Position numbers and translations under genes: made by a program. Positions 29,458 to 37,735 of a DNA stretch of 64,000 nt are shown here, one piece after another. Location: positions 24,212 to 88,211 of the forward strand of contig NZ_JAPSMC010000005.1 of assembly GCF_026847645.1 (NCBI RefSeq). The letters run 5' to 3'. The first letter of the stretch is position 1; the number at the start of each line of letters is the position of its first letter. This stretch comes from Anoxybacillus sp. J5B_2022 (lineage in GTDB: Bacteria; Bacillota; Bacilli; Bacillales; Anoxybacillaceae). The notes below the pieces were generated by a model. That model was not told the origin of the DNA, ran no database searches, and saw only the letters and a list, made by a program, of their open reading frames with translations.

Positions 29458-30423
29458 CACTGCTTTTGCTTTTTTGAACAAAGAGAACAATCGCCATTTT
29501 TTGCTTTCGGCATACTTTTCATCGGCTCGATCAAAAACGGATTCGTTTGTTCGTACTGCATGCGACGCATAAGAGTACGGTTGTGTGTCGTCGGCTGCTT
29601 GAATCGGTACTGAATCGGCTTTTTCTTCGCCTGTTGAATTATCGTTATGCAGAAAAGCATCTAGCGCGGTAACCGTTGTGTCTTGTACATTGCCTATAGT
29701 TAAAGTGATTTCACGGTGAAGTTCTGCTTCTGCTATTTCTTGAGGCAGCATTGACGGCTTACATTCGGTATTCTCCATATGATGTTCTATCATTACTGGC
29801 GGTTCTTCTGTTGAAGCAATGAAAGCATGGATCGATGCATAGGAATCGTTGAACGAATATGTGTCTGCCACGTCATCTGAATCAGTTGTGTATAGAACGG
29901 CAGGAATTATTGAATTGGGTAATTTGTCATCATCCTCTCCCGGTGACTTATGTCGCAATGGAGGTCGGGCGCTTTGAAAAGGCTGATTTTCGATTTGCAC
30001 ATGCTTAATCTGGCTTGTTTTTTGAGGATATATATTAGACATTTGCGAAAGGGATTGATTTTTCTTTTTAGCTGGGGATACGATGATTGATTGTTGTTTT
30101 TCATCAATGAATTCCTGTAGTTTTAGAAAGCTGTTGGCAGGTGATATTGTGTTCGCTTTTGGCGGCGAAATGGTTTCTCGCTTTTCTTCTGCCAAGAAGG
30201 GCTTTTGCTGGAACGTTAGCAGTTGAATTACCTGTGATAACATTTCTTTCATTTCGTTCATTTCTGGATTTAATAAATCTTCTTTTTTCTTTTCGGTCCG
30301 TTCGGTTAAATCGGCCATTTGATTTAATATTTTTTCAATTTCATTTGTGAAGTGAGAAGTTTTTTCAAGGAGGGATTCAATTTCAACGTGCTGATGCAAA
30401 ATTTGTTTTTGCAGGACTACCAT
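29452..30423 (-). CDS. Hypothetical low-complexity protein with N-terminal coiled coil
   Basis: Not recognised. From ATG 30423 the protein has 323 residues. Residues ~1-65 are a heptad-rich coiled coil (LLEKTSHFTNEIEKILNQMA), the middle ~220 residues are polar and rich in S, T, P, Q, E and D with no visible domain, and the C terminus is a short basic amphipathic stretch (KKWRLFSLFKKAKAVK). The start codon lies right against the IS4-type sequence; only GGGAG 2 nt upstream could serve as a ribosome site, too close. The gene may therefore be separated from its promoter or missing its first codons. Confidence 0.6.
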   Translation of the reverse strand: MVVLQKQILHQHVEIESLLEKTSHFTNEIEKILNQMADLTERTEKKKEDLLNPEMNEMKEMLSQVIQLLTFQQKPFLAEEKRETISPPKANTISPANSFLKLQEFIDEKQQSIIVSPAKKKNQSLSQMSNIYPQKTSQIKHVQIENQPFQSARPPLRHKSPGEDDDKLPNSIIPAVLYTTDSDDVADTYSFNDSYASIHAFIASTEEPPVMIEHHMENTECKPSMLPQEIAEAELHREITLTIGNVQDTTVTALDAFLHNDNSTGEEKADSVPIQAADDTQPYSYASHAVRTNESVFDRADEKYAESKKWRLFSLFKKAKAVK

Positions 30424-30437
30424 AACTCCCAAATTTG

Positions 30438-31539
30438 ATGCAAAAAATGGTTTCGGATGAAGATCTCCAATCGATGATCGAAGCCGTTGGCTACCATGAC
30501 ACTTCGCGGACGTTTACGGTGCGTACGTTGGTTGACTTTTTTCTGTTGGCGGCACTCCACGAATGGAAAAGTTTCCGTCATGGTGCCGATGTGGCGAAGA
30601 TGTATGGATTGCCGACGTTTCATTACTCGACGGTTTCTAAGAAAGCGAAAGAAGTTCCGTACGACGTGATGAAACGCTTATTTGCTTTGGTGGTTTCGAC
30701 ATGCAATCGCCAAACCCGCCGTTCGCTTCGCTTTCCAAAAGCATTGCGTGTAGTAGATTCCACGACCGTCACCGTGGGGAAAAACCGCCTTACATGGGCG
30801 CCCTATCATGGGGAACGATCCGGAGTGAACATGCACGTCGCGTATTCCCCTGAGCAACAAATGCCGAGCGACATCGTAGAAACCGTAGGGTTGCGCCACG
30901 ATGGACCGGTGGGAGAGCAGCTCACAGACGTGCCATCGGTTCTTGTCGAAGATCGAGCGTACTTTAAAATCGAACGCCTCGATCGGTTTGTCGAACAGAA
31001 GCAACCATTTGTGATTCGGATGAAAGACAATGTGGAGATTCATCAGAAAAAGAGCCTAAAGCGACTTCCTTCCTCCTCTTTCATTGTGGCGGATTTTACT
31101 TGTCAGCTAGGAACGAAACAATGTCGTTCCAAGAAGCGCCATCGCGTCGTGATTTTTCAGGATGCGAAGGGGCACGACATCCGTGTCGTCACAAACGTCT
31201 TGGGGGCATCGGCAGAAAAGATTGCCGAGATGTATCAAGAACGTTGGACGGTGGAAGTGTTTTTTCCGATGGGTAAAGCAATACCTAAACGTTCCAACGT
31301 TGTTTGGCACTAACGAGCACGCGGTATACAACCAGCTCTTTGCGGCATTGATCGCTTATGTGTTATGGAGATGGCTATATCATCGAACGGAAAAACGGAC
31401 AACCTCGTCTCTTTCCTTTCTTTCGTTTGTCCGTCGTTTTTTCTCTGGACAACTTCCTCTCGAATGGAAATCCGAGATGGCAGCTGTCTTATTTGAGTAT
31501 GCCCGAATATATGGGAGGAGTATGCCTAATTTTGGATAA
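30438..31539 (+). pseudogene. IS4-type DDE transposase gene, frameshifted
   Basis: First part (to 31313) carries the DDE core with VVDSTTV and VLVEDRAYF; the second part in another frame (to 31539) continues with RWVKQYLNVPTLFGTNEH. The break is in a run of six Ts at 31259-31264: with five Ts the frame would read EVFFRWVKQ and restore the family YREK motif Y-x2-R-x3-E-x6-K. As it stands the K is out of frame. There is no ribosome site at the start, and a stop lies five codons upstream, so the 5' end may also be missing. Inverted repeats could not be fixed with certainty. Confidence 0.82.
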
Positions 31540-31614
31540 TCAACAGCCGTGTAACGATACAATTGCTAATTCAACCATGGAATCTAATTTCACTTTATCA
31601 CAAAAGGAGCGCAA

Positions 31615-31645
<31 letters not shown>

Positions 31646-31688
31646 TTGCGTATTTTTTAAATAAATTTATTGGCTCTTCACCGAAAGT

Positions 31689-31797
31689 TGTACTTGACTA
31701 TTTCAGAACACGCCTTCTCTGTACTTATAAGGAAAAATCAGTAAATCAGATTTTTCGTACACGGCGGCTCAAGAAAATCCCCCGCTTGTCAAGTACA
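31689..31797 (+). repeat. Nested inverted repeats in the left end of the IS200/IS605 element
   Basis: Outer 10-bp arms TGTACTTGAC (31689-31698) / GTCAAGTACA (31788-31797) enclose an inner perfect hairpin GAAAAATC/GATTTTTC around 31731-31756. Subterminal hairpins of this type are the recognition structures of single-strand IS200/IS605 transposases. The AT-rich tract after it ends at the tnpA ribosome site. Confidence 0.6.
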
Positions 31798-31878
31798 TGT
31801 TGTGGTGATGAACCAATTTATTAGATAATTTTCATTTATCTAATATTTATGGTATATTTAATATAGAGGTGATTGATT

Positions 31879-32280
31879 TTGGAAACCAAAAAATACACCC
31901 ATAAAAAAGGGATTGTGTATCTCAATCGATATCATGTTGTGTTTTGTCCAAAGTACCGTAGAAAAGTATTAGTTGGAGATATTGAACGAGATGTAAAAGA
32001 AATTTTTTATGAAGTTGCCAAAGAACATGATGTAGAAATGAAAGCGATGGAGATTATGCCCGATCATGTTCATTTGTTTATTTCTTTTGACCCACGACAA
32101 CATTTGCATAAGATTATTCAAGCGTTTAAAGGCAAAAGCAGTCGAATATTAAGAGAAAAATACCCTTCATTAAAAAGCAGATTACCGTCGTTATGGACGA
32201 GAAGTTATTTTTGTTGCACAGTTGGTCATATTTCAGAAGATGCCGTAAAGCAATATATTGAAAATCAAAAAAATGTGTAA
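31879..32280 (+). CDS. tnpA: IS200/IS605 family transposase TnpA (Y1 HUH)
   Basis: 133-residue single-strand transposase. The HUH motif HVH is at residues 63-65 (PDHVHLFISF) and the catalytic tyrosine is Y126 in AVKQYIENQ. It looks intact. TTG 31879 was chosen because GAGGTG lies 8 nt upstream; a TTG at 31873 overlaps that site. tnpB follows in the same direction after a short gap. Confidence 0.93.
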   Translation: METKKYTHKKGIVYLNRYHVVFCPKYRRKVLVGDIERDVKEIFYEVAKEHDVEMKAMEIMPDHVHLFISFDPRQHLHKIIQAFKGKSSRILREKYPSLKSRLPSLWTRSYFCCTVGHISEDAVKQYIENQKNV

Positions 32281-32296
32281 AGGGAGGTGTATCGCA

Positions 32297-33754
32297 TTGG
32301 CAAAATCAAACACAAAAAGCTATGTGTTGACACTACCATTAAAAACAGAAAGATGGCAAGAACATGTGCTTGAAAAGCGATTCGAAATCGCAAGAAAGTT
32401 ATATAATGCTTGCTTGCGTGAATGCATGAAGCGATATAAAAAATTACAACACGATCGCGAATATAAACAAGGGATTCAACAACCAACATCAAAAGAAAAA
32501 AACAAAATATTGACTGAACTGTACCGTTCGTATGGCATCGGCGAATATGCGATGCACGATTTTATCAAGCCAATGCGATCCCCTTTTAAAAAACATATCG
32601 ACTCGAACACAGCGCAAAAAATCGCTACAAGAGCATGGTTGGCGTTTGAAAAACTTGTATGTGGAGATGCTAAGCAAGTGTATTTCAAAAAACATAACGA
32701 AATGGATTCGGTAGAAGGGAAATCAAACGACACAGGCATTCGTTTTAAAGATGGTCATCTTTTATGGAATGGATTATCTATTCCTGTCATTATTCGCAAA
32801 AACGACATATATGCATCTATCGCTTTACAAGATCGAGTAAAGTATTGCCGTATCCTACGTAAGCGAATAAGAGGAAAAATAAAGTATTACATTCAACTTG
32901 TCCTTGAAGGCATCCCGCCTAAAAAAGCCAATAAAGAAACAGGAGAAATCAAGCATCCACTTGGTCAAGGTGACGTTGGTATAGACATAGGTACACAAAC
33001 AATCGCTGTTTGTTCATCGCGCGACGTAAAGCTACTTGTTCTCGCGCCAAGCGTAGAAAACATGGAAAAACAGAAACGATTGCTTCTTCGCAAACTAGAC
33101 CGCCAAAGACGAGCAAATAATCCCCATAAATACAATGAAGATGGCACCATAAAAAAAGACAACAAAGAAAAATGGATGTGGAGCAAAAACTATATAAAAA
33201 CACGTAACGAGTTAGTCGAACTACAACGAAAAATGGCGGACAAAAGAAAACAAGACCACCATCGACTGGCTAACTGGATGCTTACGCTTGGCGATTGTTT
33301 CAAAGTAGAAACAATGAACTTCAAAGCACTTCAAAAAAGAGCCAAAGAAACGAAAGTGGATGTGAACGGCAAATGTAAAAAGAAAAAGCGATTTGGTAAA
33401 AGCATTGCGAATCGCGCGCCAAGTTTGTTTTTGAGTATATTAAACCAAAAGTTACAATATGAAAACAGAACGCTTCATTTTATTGATACAATGCGTGTAA
33501 AAGCAAGTCAATACGACCATCAAAACGATGAGTATAACAAAAAAACACTTTCTCAACGATGGCATAAAATAGACGGACGCAAAGTCCAGCGTGATTTATA
33601 CAGCGCATTTTTAATCATGAATGTTAGAGACAATTTAAAAGAAATAGATCGACAAAAATGTTTAGAAAGATGGAGTCATTTTATATGTTTGCACGACAAG
33701 GAAATAGAATGTTTAAAATCGGATAACCAGCTTGTCGGTAGCATGGGTGTATAA
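32297..33754 (+). CDS. tnpB: TnpB-type RNA-guided nuclease without zinc-finger cysteines
   Basis: 485 residues from TTG 32297, with AAGGGAGGTG upstream. The split RuvC site is complete: D230 in VGIDIGTQT, E338 in FKVETMNF and D433 in QRDLYSAF. In most TnpB proteins a CxxC...CxxC zinc finger lies just before the last Asp; here that stretch (residues ~380-433, with KASQYDHQN and RWHKIDGRK) has no cysteine. The N-terminal region has long charged insertions. Together with tnpA it forms an apparently intact IS605-like element of about 2.2 kb. A+T content is higher than in the surrounding core genes. Confidence 0.88.
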   Translation: MAKSNTKSYVLTLPLKTERWQEHVLEKRFEIARKLYNACLRECMKRYKKLQHDREYKQGIQQPTSKEKNKILTELYRSYGIGEYAMHDFIKPMRSPFKKHIDSNTAQKIATRAWLAFEKLVCGDAKQVYFKKHNEMDSVEGKSNDTGIRFKDGHLLWNGLSIPVIIRKNDIYASIALQDRVKYCRILRKRIRGKIKYYIQLVLEGIPPKKANKETGEIKHPLGQGDVGIDIGTQTIAVCSSRDVKLLVLAPSVENMEKQKRLLLRKLDRQRRANNPHKYNEDGTIKKDNKEKWMWSKNYIKTRNELVELQRKMADKRKQDHHRLANWMLTLGDCFKVETMNFKALQKRAKETKVDVNGKCKKKKRFGKSIANRAPSLFLSILNQKLQYENRTLHFIDTMRVKASQYDHQNDEYNKKTLSQRWHKIDGRKVQRDLYSAFLIMNVRDNLKEIDRQKCLERWSHFICLHDKEIECLKSDNQLVGSMGV

Positions 33755-33915
33755 TAAATATCGTAAAAAGCGTCTTGAATCGGGCGCACAGGGCGCAAAG
33801 CACCCTAGCGTGTTTGCCCATGAAAGTCTTGCGGAACAAGGGTGAGTTCTGTACGCAGGTGCATGAGAAGCCCTTCTGTACGCAAGAACCCCACGACTTT
33901 AGTCGTTGGGAGATT
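33755..33915 (+). ncRNA. IS605 right end, probable omega-RNA/reRNA scaffold
   Basis: Sequence after tnpB ends with the hairpin CCCCACGACT-tt-AGTCGTTGGG (33889-33910) then AGATTCAGTG. In known TnpB systems the guide RNA covers the 3' end of tnpB and the right end, with the guide read from flanking DNA after the right end. That role is inferred by analogy. The remaining gap to asnS (33916-34283) holds a hydrophobic reading frame without start or ribosome site, and the asnS promoter. Confidence 0.5.
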
Positions 33916-34204
33916 CAGTGCTAAGCGTAGCGATCGGTGGAAGAGTAAGCACTGTAGTGGTACCAGCCGTTGTTGGGATAGTGACATTATCAGCAACTGC
34001 TCTAAATTGTGTGCTAAACAAACGAGGAAATAATCCTCCATTACATAAGCAAGCCATAATATTACCTTCCTTTCATATATTTTATGCTTTCGCACCTATT
34101 GTATTAAATGAGAATGACCGAAAAAATGTTTCGGACAAATAACTAATATAAAACCTATTTTTACATGCGCAAAATTAGGCGCTCTCCTTCGCTTTTCTTT
34201 CATC

Positions 34205-34233
34205 TTGCTTGATTTTTTGTCGAAAGGTATAAT
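34205..34233 (+). promoter_or_regulatory. Sigma-A promoter of asnS
   Basis: TTGCTT (34205-34210), 17-bp spacer, perfect TATAAT (34228-34233), about 50 bp before the asnS start. No T-box leader is visible. Confidence 0.75.
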
Positions 34234-34283
34234 GTAAACTATGCATACATAGTTTTTCGAACAAGTTTTGGAGGGACTTGCAG

Positions 34284-35576
34284 GTGAAAACAACAATTGC
34301 TGAAGTAAGCAAATATGTAGGGCAAGAAGTGACGATCGGCGCTTGGTTGGCGAATAAGCGTTCAAGCGGAAAAATCGCCTTTTTGCAGTTGCGCGATGGG
34401 ACAGGCTTCATTCAAGGAGTCGTCGAAAAATCGCAAGTATCGGAAGACATTTTTAAATTAGCGAAATCGATCACACAAGAAACGTCGTTATATGTGACGG
34501 GAACGGTCCGCGTCGATGAGCGTTCCCCGTTCGGCTATGAACTTGCCGTGACGAATATCGAAATTATTCATGAAGCGGTCGATTATCCGATTACACCGAA
34601 AGAGCACGGTGTCGAGTTTTTAATGGACCACCGCCATTTATGGCTGCGTTCGAAGCGTCAGCACGCGATTATGAAAATTCGCAACGAAATTATTCGGGCG
34701 ACGTACGAGTTTTTCAACAATAACGGCTTCGTGAAAGTGGATCCACCGATTTTAACCGGCAGTGCACCGGAAGGGACGACGGAATTGTTCCATACGAAGT
34801 ATTTCGACGAGGACGCTTACCTTTCCCAAAGCGGTCAGCTTTATATGGAAGCAGCAGCGATGGCGCTCGGAAAAGTGTTTTCGTTCGGGCCGACGTTCCG
34901 CGCCGAAAAATCGAAAACGCGCCGCCATTTAATCGAATTTTGGATGATCGAGCCGGAAATGGCGTTTTACGAGTTTGAAGACAACTTAAAAGTACAAGAA
35001 CAATATGTGTCATATATCGTTCAATCTGTCTTGAAAAACTGCTCGCTTGAACTAAAAACGCTCGGCCGCGATACGTCCAAACTCGAGCGCATTCAACCGC
35101 CGTTCCCACGCATCACGTATGATGAGGCGATTCAACTTCTTCACGAAAAAGGATTCGACGACATCGAGTGGGGCGACGATTTCGGAGCGCCGCATGAAAC
35201 AGCGATTGCGGAAAGCTTCGATAAACCAGTGTTTATTACGCACTATCCGACGCAATTAAAGCCGTTTTACATGCAGCCAGATCCGAACCGCCCAGACGTC
35301 GTGCTTTGCGCCGACTTAATTGCGCCGGAAGGATACGGCGAAATTATTGGGAGCTCGGAGCGCATTCACGATTACGAGCTGTTGAAACAGCGCTTAGAGG
35401 AGCATCACTTGCCGCTTGAAGCGTATAAATGGTATTTAGAATTGCGCCAATACGGCTCTGTTCCACATTCTGGATTTGGACTAGGGTTAGAGCGCACCGT
35501 TGCTTGGATTTGCGGCGTCGAACACGTCCGCGAAACGATCCCGTTCCCGCGTTTGTTAAACCGTCTTTATCCATAA
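34284..35576 (+). CDS. asnS: Asparaginyl-tRNA synthetase AsnS
   Basis: Charges tRNA-Asn. 430 residues from GTG 34284, 8 nt after GGAGGG, which gives the usual MKTTI N terminus; TTG 34278 is too close to that site. The N-terminal OB-fold anticodon domain ([24 protein letters not shown] in part) is followed by class II motif 2 ([19 protein letters not shown]) and motif 3 ([15 protein letters not shown]). Confidence 0.96.
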   Translation: MKTTIAEVSKYVGQEVTIGAWLANKRSSGKIAFLQLRDGTGFIQGVVEKSQVSEDIFKLAKSITQETSLYVTGTVRVDERSPFGYELAVTNIEIIHEAVDYPITPKEHGVEFLMDHRHLWLRSKRQHAIMKIRNEIIRATYEFFNNNGFVKVDPPILTGSAPEGTTELFHTKYFDEDAYLSQSGQLYMEAAAMALGKVFSFGPTFRAEKSKTRRHLIEFWMIEPEMAFYEFEDNLKVQEQYVSYIVQSVLKNCSLELKTLGRDTSKLERIQPPFPRITYDEAIQLLHEKGFDDIEWGDDFGAPHETAIAESFDKPVFITHYPTQLKPFYMQPDPNRPDVVLCADLIAPEGYGEIIGSSERIHDYELLKQRLEEHHLPLEAYKWYLELRQYGSVPHSGFGLGLERTVAWICGVEHVRETIPFPRLLNRLYP

Positions 35577-35578
35577 GA

Positions 35579-35605
35579 AAATCCCCCGGTGATGGGGGAT
35601 TTTTA
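35579..35605 (+). terminator. Terminator after asnS
   Basis: AAATCCCCC-ggtgat-GGGGGATTTTT, 3 nt after the stop. Confidence 0.88.
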
Positions 35606-35610
35606 TCTAT

Positions 35611-35726
35611 TATAAGTTGAAGTTTTGTTTTACATCCAGCGGATCACTTATCACGTTATATCATATCGGTTTGTATTTAGATGAAAAAGGAAACGAAAAA
35701 TCAGAAATTCTTTATTGCAACTTATA
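35611..35726 (-). repeat. MITE-like repeat, copy 2 (inverted relative to copy 1)
   Basis: Bounded by 9-bp terminal inverted repeats TATAAGTTG/CAACTTATA. Reverse complement of 14321-14437 with about five differences. It ends 47 nt before the dnaD start. A further TATAAGTTGA at 35754-35763 lies just outside it and may be a fragment of another copy or chance. Confidence 0.82.
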
Positions 35727-35773
35727 TAGGTATGGCGGGTGTTGTGTTATACTATAAGTTGAGGTGTATTCCG

Positions 35774-36472
35774 ATGGATAAAGGGAAAATGGCGGAATGG
35801 CTGGCACAAGGAAGCATCGCAATTCCGAAGCTGTTATTGCATCATTATAAAGGCCTCGGCTTAACGGAAGTCGAGTTTATGTTGTTATTGCATTTACATT
35901 CGTTTCTCGAAGAAGGAATCGCATTCCCAACGCCAATGGAGTTGGCGGAGCGAATGACGCTGACGCCGGCACAATGCATGGAAACGTTGCGAAAGCTATT
36001 GCAAAGAGGGTTTGTGTCCATCGAAGAACAGATGGATGAACGAGCGGTTCGCATCGAAAAATACTCATTGAAACCGCTTTGGGAAAAGCTTGTGTATTAC
36101 TTGCTCATCCAATCGGCCAATGAAAAGCGAGCCGGACGGCAGGAAGAGGAACAAAGCTTGTATACGATGTTTGAGCAGGAATTTGGCCGTCCGCTTTCTC
36201 CGTTTGAATGTGAAACGTTAACGATGTGGATGGACCAAGACGAGCATGATCCTGCGATTATTAAAGCGGCGCTGCGCGAGGCGGTGCTGTCCGGAAAATT
36301 GAACTTTCGCTACATTGACCGCATTTTATTCGAATGGAAGAAGAACGGCGTCCGTACGATTGAGCAGGCGAAAGATTACGGAAAAAAATTTCGCAAACAT
36401 CAACCGAAGCAACCATCATCACAGACCGAACACAAACAGACAGTGACGTTTTATAATTGGCTTGAGTCGTAA
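35774..36472 (+). CDS. dnaD: DNA replication protein DnaD
   Basis: Primosome protein of low-GC Gram-positives, acting with DnaB and DnaI in helicase loading. 232 residues from ATG 35774, with GAGGTG upstream; the longer frame from 35681 runs into the MITE repeat. The N-terminal winged-helix domain (LTEVEFMLLLHLHSF) and the C-terminal DnaD/DnaB2 domain ending in YIDRILFEWKKNGVRT are clear. The C-terminal tail is basic. asnS-dnaD-nth-ypoC order is conserved. Confidence 0.95.
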   Translation: MDKGKMAEWLAQGSIAIPKLLLHHYKGLGLTEVEFMLLLHLHSFLEEGIAFPTPMELAERMTLTPAQCMETLRKLLQRGFVSIEEQMDERAVRIEKYSLKPLWEKLVYYLLIQSANEKRAGRQEEEQSLYTMFEQEFGRPLSPFECETLTMWMDQDEHDPAIIKAALREAVLSGKLNFRYIDRILFEWKKNGVRTIEQAKDYGKKFRKHQPKQPSSQTEHKQTVTFYNWLES

Positions 36473-36520
36473 GCGAGAGGCGCGGTCTCTCGTTTTTCTA
36501 TGTAAGAGAGGAGGATTTTT

Positions 36521-37165
36521 TTGTTAAATCGCCAACAAATTCGGTATTGTTTAGATAAAATGGGGGAAATGTTCCCTACCGCTCATTGTGAGCTCGTGCA
36601 CCGCAATCCGTTTGAATTATTAATTGCTGTCGTTTTATCGGCGCAATGCACCGATGCGCTCGTCAACAAAGTCACGAAGCAGCTGTTTGAAAAATATAAA
36701 ACGCCAGAAGACTATGTATCCGTTTCGCTCGAAGAACTCCAACAAGACATCCGCTCGATCGGGCTATACCGAAATAAGGCGAAAAACATCCAAAAGTTAT
36801 GTGCGATGTTAATCGAAAAATATAACGGACAAGTGCCGAACGATCGCGATGAGCTGATGAAATTGCCGGGCGTCGGCAGGAAAACGGCAAATGTCGTCGT
36901 TTCGGTGGCGTTTGGCGTTCCGGCAATTGCCGTCGATACGCACGTCGAGAGGGTCAGTAAGCGGCTTGGCTTTTGTCGCTGGAAAGATTCGGTGCTAGAA
37001 GTCGAGGAAACGCTCATGCGGAAAATTCCAAAAGAAGAATGGTCGATTACGCATCACCGCATGATTTTTTTCGGGCGCTACCATTGCAAAGCGCAAGCAC
37101 CGAAATGCGACATTTGTCCGCTCCTTGAGCTGTGCCGCGAAGGAAAAAAACGCATGAAACAGTGA
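36521..37165 (+). CDS. nth: Endonuclease III Nth
   Basis: DNA glycosylase/AP lyase for oxidised pyrimidines. 214 residues from TTG 36521, preceded by GAGGAGG. The helix-hairpin-helix with catalytic Lys is LPGVGRKTANVV, the catalytic Asp is in AVDTHVERV, and the [4Fe-4S] loop C-x6-C-x2-C-x5-C is present near the end (CKAQAPKCDICPLLELC). Confidence 0.96.
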   Translation: MLNRQQIRYCLDKMGEMFPTAHCELVHRNPFELLIAVVLSAQCTDALVNKVTKQLFEKYKTPEDYVSVSLEELQQDIRSIGLYRNKAKNIQKLCAMLIEKYNGQVPNDRDELMKLPGVGRKTANVVVSVAFGVPAIAVDTHVERVSKRLGFCRWKDSVLEVEETLMRKIPKEEWSITHHRMIFFGRYHCKAQAPKCDICPLLELCREGKKRMKQ

Positions 37166-37175
37166 GGTGGGAGCG

Positions 37176-37682
37176 TTGCAAGTGCCAAATGAATTTGTTC
37201 ATCCGCTGTTTTTCTGCGCTGGGGATGAAATAAAAGAGAGGAACGATGTACCGTTTCCACAGCTGATGAAAACGGTATACTTTTACTATGATTTAATTGG
37301 TGTTACTCCGCCACCATGGGAACAAATTGAGCAGTCGCTTCCTCCGGTATTCGAACTTTGGCAAGAAGAAAAGGAGGCGCTGGCAACTTATTTTGCCAAA
37401 AAAGATCGAGCCAGAGCGCGCGAGCCGATGATTCGCGGATTGTCGTATTTGCTCGTCTGCTTATGTTGGCTGAACGGAAAGCGAGTGCAAAATGTACGTG
37501 AGTGGGAAAAGGAAGTAGAAGCGTTGGCACTCAAACCGGTCAACGTGGTCGAGCGGCTTCAGTTCATCTTTGCCCGCTGCGATCTATACCATTCATTTAT
37601 TCAATTAAGTGAGCTATTTGCCGAAACAGAGAAGCTTTATTTCAAAAAATTAGTAATGATGAAAAAAGGGATGTCGCGCTGA
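37176..37682 (+). CDS. ypoC: YpoC family protein
   Basis: 168 residues from TTG 37176, with GAGGTGGG upstream; a GTG at 37167 overlaps that site. Mostly helical, with LPPVFELWQEEKEAL and FARCDLYHSFIQLSELF. Identified mainly by its position between nth and ponA and by its size. No known activity. Its last codons lie inside the terminator stem shared with ponA. Confidence 0.8.
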   Translation: MQVPNEFVHPLFFCAGDEIKERNDVPFPQLMKTVYFYYDLIGVTPPPWEQIEQSLPPVFELWQEEKEALATYFAKKDRARAREPMIRGLSYLLVCLCWLNGKRVQNVREWEKEVEALALKPVNVVERLQFIFARCDLYHSFIQLSELFAETEKLYFKKLVMMKKGMSR

Positions 37683-37695
37683 CATCCCTTTTTTC
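37662..37695. terminator. Bidirectional terminator between ypoC and ponA
   Basis: AAAAAAGGGATGTC-gcgct-GACATCCCTTTTTT, a 14-bp stem with A and T runs on both sides, serving convergent genes. Confidence 0.9.
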
Positions 37696-37735
37696 AGAAG
37701 ATAAGGTAATAAATTTTTGAGTAGTCTCCGCTTTT

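Noticed and set aside
31259..31270. Programmed frameshift in the IS4-type transposase
   Set aside because: The required shift is +1, and no recognised +1 signal is present; IS4 members normally use a single frame. A one-base insertion is simpler.
30423..31545. Inverted repeats TCCCAAATTTGATGC / ATCCAAAATTAGGC as IS4 ends
   Set aside because: Partial similarity and no target duplication; the left side may be truncated, so the boundaries were not called.
33906..34142. Hydrophobic open frame (contains VVVPAVVGIVTLSATAL) after the IS605 right end
   Set aside because: No ribosome site, starts inside the right-end hairpin, second half has poor coding character; at best a gene fragment.
34168..34185. 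CAAAATTAGGC upstream of asnS matching the IS4 right-end area
   Set aside because: 11-bp match only, with no further similarity.
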